Of a stretch of DNA of 35,785 nucleotides, positions 32,335-35,785 are shown piece by piece. The stretch is from Oligosphaeraceae bacterium (lineage in GTDB: Bacteria; Verrucomicrobiota; Lentisphaeria; Oligosphaerales; Oligosphaeraceae): the NCBI GenBank assembly GCA_012515455.1, contig JAAYYJ010000203.1, positions 1 to 35,785 of the forward strand, written 5' to 3'. The translations under genes were made by a program, and so were the position numbers. A model generated the notes under the pieces. That model searched no databases, had not been told where the DNA came from, and saw only the letters and a list, made by a program, of their open reading frames with translations. Numbering within the stretch: the first letter of the stretch is position 1; each line of letters begins with the position of its first letter.

Positions 32335-34593
32335 ATGAAATCGTTTCTTGCGGTCTGGGCTGTTCTGTTCTCCTTATCCTGTGCCGGGGATATTTTTCTG
32401 CAGCCGCTGTCCATTTTGCCGGAGGCGGTGGCTCTAAAATGTGGTGCCACGGTGGAGAGCCTCCCGGCAGGGCTGCAGATTATCCTGCCCAAAAGTGACG
32501 GCTCGCCGGAGACACGCTGGCCGACCGTGACCTTCAGTCTGCCGAATAATGCCGCGGATTATGACCGCATTGTGCTGAAAATGACCTTGACTGGCGGGGT
32601 AGCCAGCAAGTTCTCGTATATCATCCGCGACGCCGGCGACGGGCGCTTCCACGCCGCCTGTGCGGTCGAATCCGGTTTGCTGACGGAGTATGAAATAGAA
32701 TACCAGCGTCCTGGTGTGGTTGAGGTTGATAAACTGCGCACTTTTGCAGTCTATCAGAGCAACCCCGTGCATGAATCTGTTTTTCTGATCCACAGCCTTG
32801 CTTTACACAGCGTTGTTCCAGCTCAGGCAGCAGAGCTCGCGGCCGCCTATCGTCAGGCCGGCAATACTGTCTTAGCCGACCGTATTGCGGCATTGCCGGA
32901 ACAGGTCCGCGCTGGTGTCTTGTCGTTGTCTGCCACCAGGGCACAGCTGCGGGCCTACGCGCAGCAGTATGATGTAGAGAAGCTCTCGCAGTGGCGTGAG
33001 AAAAGCCGGGGGGTTTATCCGCAGGCGCGTTTTGCCCTCTCGGCCCAGGATGGTCTGGCCAGGGTCCGCCCCGGGGGCGAGGGGGTGCTGGCGCCAGTGT
33101 CCCCGGGTTATGCGGTGCAACTGGCGCGCCATGAACGTGAGGGGCTGCAGATTTTTGCCTTGGCTCCGCAGGACACACCGGTGCTTAATCTCAGCATCAG
33201 GGCTGAGAAATTCAGCACTGCCGGCGGTGCTGAGCTGCCGCCCCCCGAAGTGGCGCCGATTGGTACGGTCATGGTCGTTTCGGGCAAGGGCACCGCCGCT
33301 GCACTCGGGGAGTACTTTGATCCGATTTGTGAATTCACCAGCGCGGTCCCGGAACTGGCCCCCGGGCGAATTCAGGCTTTCCATTGCCGCTTCCGGACCC
33401 GGCCAGAGACACCGCCCGGGGTATACAGGGGACATATTGTGCTGGAGAGCGAAAACTGCGGCTCGGCTCAGATTCCCCTGACCGTGACCGTATGGAATTT
33501 CACCCTGCCGCTTGCCGCGACCATCCGCACGGCGACCTCGGTCTATGGCTCGCGGGCGATGGGAAAACATCGCCAGGCCTTTCAAACTTATCTCCTGCAG
33601 GAATACCGCATCAATCCCTTCAGCATCTACTCGGAGACCGCCTACGGCGAACCCGTTCTGCCACCGGTGGTGGAATATTTGCAGGCCCGCAAGATTGGTT
33701 TGAACTTTCTGCCCATTCTGTATCTGAAGCTCCCGCGTCAGGCACTGCATTCCAACCGCGGTCTAAAACCGGCCGAGTCCAAGGCGGCCTGGGATAAATT
33801 GACCCCGGAGCAGCAGCGCTTCTACCCGGCTGACTGGAAGCAGCGCTACCATGAGATATTGCGCCAGCGTCTACCGGAGCTGAAAACGGCCGGGTTGATG
33901 GATATTGCATACTGCTATGGCTTCGACGAGGCCACCCAGTCGGAATGGCCGGCCATTGCCGACCTGGTCAGCTCACTGCGCCGGGAATTCCCTGAACTGC
34001 GCATCATCAGCACTGCCGGTGATTACAGCTACGGCGCCGACAGCATCCTGAACGAGGTCCTGGATGGCTGGATCCCAGGTATCAGTTACTACTCGCCTAA
34101 AGATGCCGCCGCGGCCCGCCTGCGGGGCAAGGAAGTATGGTATTACACCGCCGGAATGACCATCGATCAAAACAGCCTGGCAGAGGTCCGGGCCAGTCTG
34201 GGCAGCCGTGCCTACGCCGCCCGAGTCGACGGCTGGCTGGTCTGGACGGTCAGTCGCTGGGGCCAAAACCAGCCTATCAACACCGTCCCGGCTACCGGTT
34301 GGAACCCGGAGAGTTATCCCGGCAGCAATGGCGGCGGGTCGTATTTCTGCATGGGACCGGAGGGCCGTTTCCTGCCTACAGTCCGGGCCGAAGCCATCCG
34401 CGACGGCATTGAAGACCATGCTTATTTTACTCTTCTGGCCCGGGCGCTGTCCGAGAACCGGGGCGGGCCCGAGGCGCGGCAGCAAGCGGCTGCACTATTG
34501 CAGTCACTAACTCCGCAGGCTGGCACCAGTGCTGCTGATCTGCGTTTGTTGCGGATAAAAACAGGAACCCTGCTGGAGGAATTGAGCAAATGA
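32335..34593 (+). CDS. Secreted DUF4091 glycoside-hydrolase-like protein
   Basis: A 752-residue exported protein: GGAGGT 5 bases before the ATG and a signal peptide MKSFLAVWAVLFSLSCAG, where Cys16 could also be a lipobox Cys (LSCAG). Residues 20-420 are beta-rich domains (LPAGLQIILPKS, then RFRTRPETPPGVYRGHI). The DUF4091 region spans about 430-720, with YCYGFDEATQSEWPAI, WLVWTVSRWGQNQP, YPGSNGGGS and RAEAIRDGIEDHAYF, the last matching the conserved family end LRDGIEDYEYL. DUF4091 proteins have a TIM-barrel-like glycosidase core with unproven chemistry. It overlaps the pyruvyl-transferase-like gene by ATGA, so the two are probably made together. Confidence 0.85.
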   Translation: MKSFLAVWAVLFSLSCAGDIFLQPLSILPEAVALKCGATVESLPAGLQIILPKSDGSPETRWPTVTFSLPNNAADYDRIVLKMTLTGGVASKFSYIIRDAGDGRFHAACAVESGLLTEYEIEYQRPGVVEVDKLRTFAVYQSNPVHESVFLIHSLALHSVVPAQAAELAAAYRQAGNTVLADRIAALPEQVRAGVLSLSATRAQLRAYAQQYDVEKLSQWREKSRGVYPQARFALSAQDGLARVRPGGEGVLAPVSPGYAVQLARHEREGLQIFALAPQDTPVLNLSIRAEKFSTAGGAELPPPEVAPIGTVMVVSGKGTAAALGEYFDPICEFTSAVPELAPGRIQAFHCRFRTRPETPPGVYRGHIVLESENCGSAQIPLTVTVWNFTLPLAATIRTATSVYGSRAMGKHRQAFQTYLLQEYRINPFSIYSETAYGEPVLPPVVEYLQARKIGLNFLPILYLKLPRQALHSNRGLKPAESKAAWDKLTPEQQRFYPADWKQRYHEILRQRLPELKTAGLMDIAYCYGFDEATQSEWPAIADLVSSLRREFPELRIISTAGDYSYGADSILNEVLDGWIPGISYYSPKDAAAARLRGKEVWYYTAGMTIDQNSLAEVRASLGSRAYAARVDGWLVWTVSRWGQNQPINTVPATGWNPESYPGSNGGGSYFCMGPEGRFLPTVRAEAIRDGIEDHAYFTLLARALSENRGGPEARQQAAALLQSLTPQAGTSAADLRLLRIKTGTLLEELSK

Positions 34594-35785
34594 AGCATCT
34601 GCTGGTAACGTACGCCTGGAGCATCAACAATATCGGCGACATGGGCATTCAGGCTGGCCTGATGACACTGCTGCAGCAGGTCTGTCCGGAAGTGCCGGTG
34701 AAGCTGATGAGCTTTTTGCCTCGTGAAGACAATGCCTGGACCTATTACCGGGATGCGCTGCCGCAGTACAACCCGCAGTGTCAGGTCCTGCCCATGCCAT
34801 TTTTTGCTTTTATCGCCGGTGACCCGCTCCCTGATGCGGCTTCTGAGGCCACCCGCAATCTGCAGGTGGCGGGTCGGGCCTGGAACAATCTGGTGCAGCG
34901 CCATTCGCGGGTGCGTCTGGAGCAGTTCCGCAACGGTACTCTGCCGGCCCGCCAGGCTGAGGCAATCTGCGAGGACTTGCTGGACCGCTTCCCGCTCGAG
35001 GTCTTCGCCGATATGCAAAACCTGATGCCGGAAGCCGCAGAGGCGTTCTCCCAGGCCGCGTTCGTGTACTACAATTCCGGCACCACCCTGAATTTCGGGC
35101 GCCTGGGCGTGCGCCGTCTCTTCGGCTACACCCTGCCGCTGGCGATGTCACTGCTGCTGGCCAGGGCCTTGAAAATACCCTACGGCATCGGCTCGCAGTC
35201 CTTTGACCAGATCGAATGGCCAGTGGAACTGCTCTACCGGAAGATGTTCCGGGACGCCGAATTCGTCTACTGCCGCGATACCGACTCCATGGATTACCTG
35301 CGACAGAAAAAATTCGAGTTCCGCAAATTCGCCTTCCGTCCTGACACCACGGTCAATTTTCACCGCAGTGACGACGCCTGGGCGGAGGAGTATCTGCAGT
35401 CTCAGGGTCTGGCGGGGCAGCCTTTCCTGACCCTGATTTTGCGCATTTCCAGTCCCAAGGCGAAATATCATGATCCGACCGGCGGGGCGGTGTCGGCGGA
35501 GCGGTGTGCGGCGCAGATGCAGCGCATCAAGGTTTTTCTCGAGCAGTGGTTGGCTGATACTGGCGGCAAGGTCCTACTGGCCCATGAGACTCGTGATACT
35601 CTGGGCGAGAACAACGCCCGTGCGTTTCTCTATGATATTTTGAGCGAGGAGGCCAAGCAGAAGACTGTCTACTTGGATTTCTTCTGGCAGCCGGAACAGG
35701 CTCTGGGAGTCTTCAAACGTACTGCTCTGCTGGCCAGCATGGAAATCCATTCCTTGATCATGGGCATCGGCAACGGCATACCGGT
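34590..35785 (+). CDS. Polysaccharide pyruvyl transferase family protein (3' end cut)
   Basis: The first 398 codons of a protein of the polysaccharide pyruvyl-transferase family, which transfers a pyruvyl group from PEP to sugars in cell-surface polymers. Visible family features: NNIGDMGIQAG at the N-terminus (residues 13-23), VYYNSGTTLNFGRLG, ARALKIPYGIGSQSF, CRDTDSMDYLRQ, and near the window end EIHSLIMGIGNGIP, matching the conserved R/ExHxxIFxxxxGxP region. No signal peptide is present, as expected for a cytoplasmic glycan-modifying enzyme. Its ATG overlaps the DUF4091 stop (34590-34593). The end is missing, so domains beyond residue 398 cannot be judged. Family membership is fairly sure; transfer of pyruvate itself is not. 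Confidence 0.8.
   Translation, partial: MKHLLVTYAWSINNIGDMGIQAGLMTLLQQVCPEVPVKLMSFLPREDNAWTYYRDALPQYNPQCQVLPMPFFAFIAGDPLPDAASEATRNLQVAGRAWNNLVQRHSRVRLEQFRNGTLPARQAEAICEDLLDRFPLEVFADMQNLMPEAAEAFSQAAFVYYNSGTTLNFGRLGVRRLFGYTLPLAMSLLLARALKIPYGIGSQSFDQIEWPVELLYRKMFRDAEFVYCRDTDSMDYLRQKKFEFRKFAFRPDTTVNFHRSDDAWAEEYLQSQGLAGQPFLTLILRISSPKAKYHDPTGGAVSAERCAAQMQRIKVFLEQWLADTGGKVLLAHETRDTLGENNARAFLYDILSEEAKQKTVYLDFFWQPEQALGVFKRTALLASMEIHSLIMGIGNGIP

Overview
The window looks like a chromosomal piece of a Gram-negative PVC-group bacterium, most likely Lentisphaerota (Victivallales). This is inference from gene content: large secreted DUF4838 and DUF4091 glycan-active proteins, a DUF4450 protein, a sulfatase, an alginate-export-type outer-membrane barrel, a fused DAHP synthase/chorismate mutase, and a BatA-type/von Willebrand pair, all in GC-rich DNA. 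No tRNA, rRNA, CRISPR array, insertion sequence or attachment site was seen. Coding density is high, and four gene pairs overlap by ATGA (1039-1042, 12686-12689, 23248-23251, 34590-34593).

Layout. 1-3054: the hisS 5' end (minus) diverges from purE, which is coupled to two exported proteins of unknown role. The first has an S41 protease fold with both catalytic residues replaced; the second may be another inactive protease-like protein. 3240-6119: a secreted DUF4838 protein with two carbohydrate-binding-like domains. 6156-9845 (minus): a sugar-phosphate isomerase-like TIM barrel, ffh and galactokinase. 9945-14413 (minus): a coupled pair of membrane von Willebrand A proteins. 14527-19184 (minus): GH20-like hexosaminidase, M14 carboxypeptidase and sulfatase, all without export signals. 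19406-20743 (minus): an outer-membrane porin closed by a strong terminator.

20744-21367 is a 624-base non-coding divergent region. On the minus strand, upstream of the porin, it holds mutually exclusive stem-loops followed by an intrinsic terminator, which looks like an attenuator or riboswitch-type leader. On the plus strand, tandem hairpins precede the next gene. 21368-26472: a coupled M28/DUF4910-like aminopeptidase and a DUF4450 putative glycosidase, both without signal peptides. 26543-31767 (minus): SGNH hydrolase, DUF362 ferredoxin-like protein, RlmD-type rRNA methyltransferase, DAHP synthase/chorismate mutase and a Rossmann-fold epimerase-like protein. 31768-32334 is a second non-coding divergent region. 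32335-35785: a secreted DUF4091 protein coupled to a pyruvyl-transferase-family protein cut by the window end.

Taken together, secreted glycan-binding or -cleaving proteins, an outer-membrane channel, and signal-less sulfatase, GH20, peptidase, GH-like and sugar-kinase enzymes suggest uptake of sulfated glycans or glycopeptides followed by breakdown inside the cell. That pathway is inference. The most interesting items are the candidate leader RNA before the porin, the inactive-protease pair behind purE, and the signal-less peptidase/glycosidase sets.
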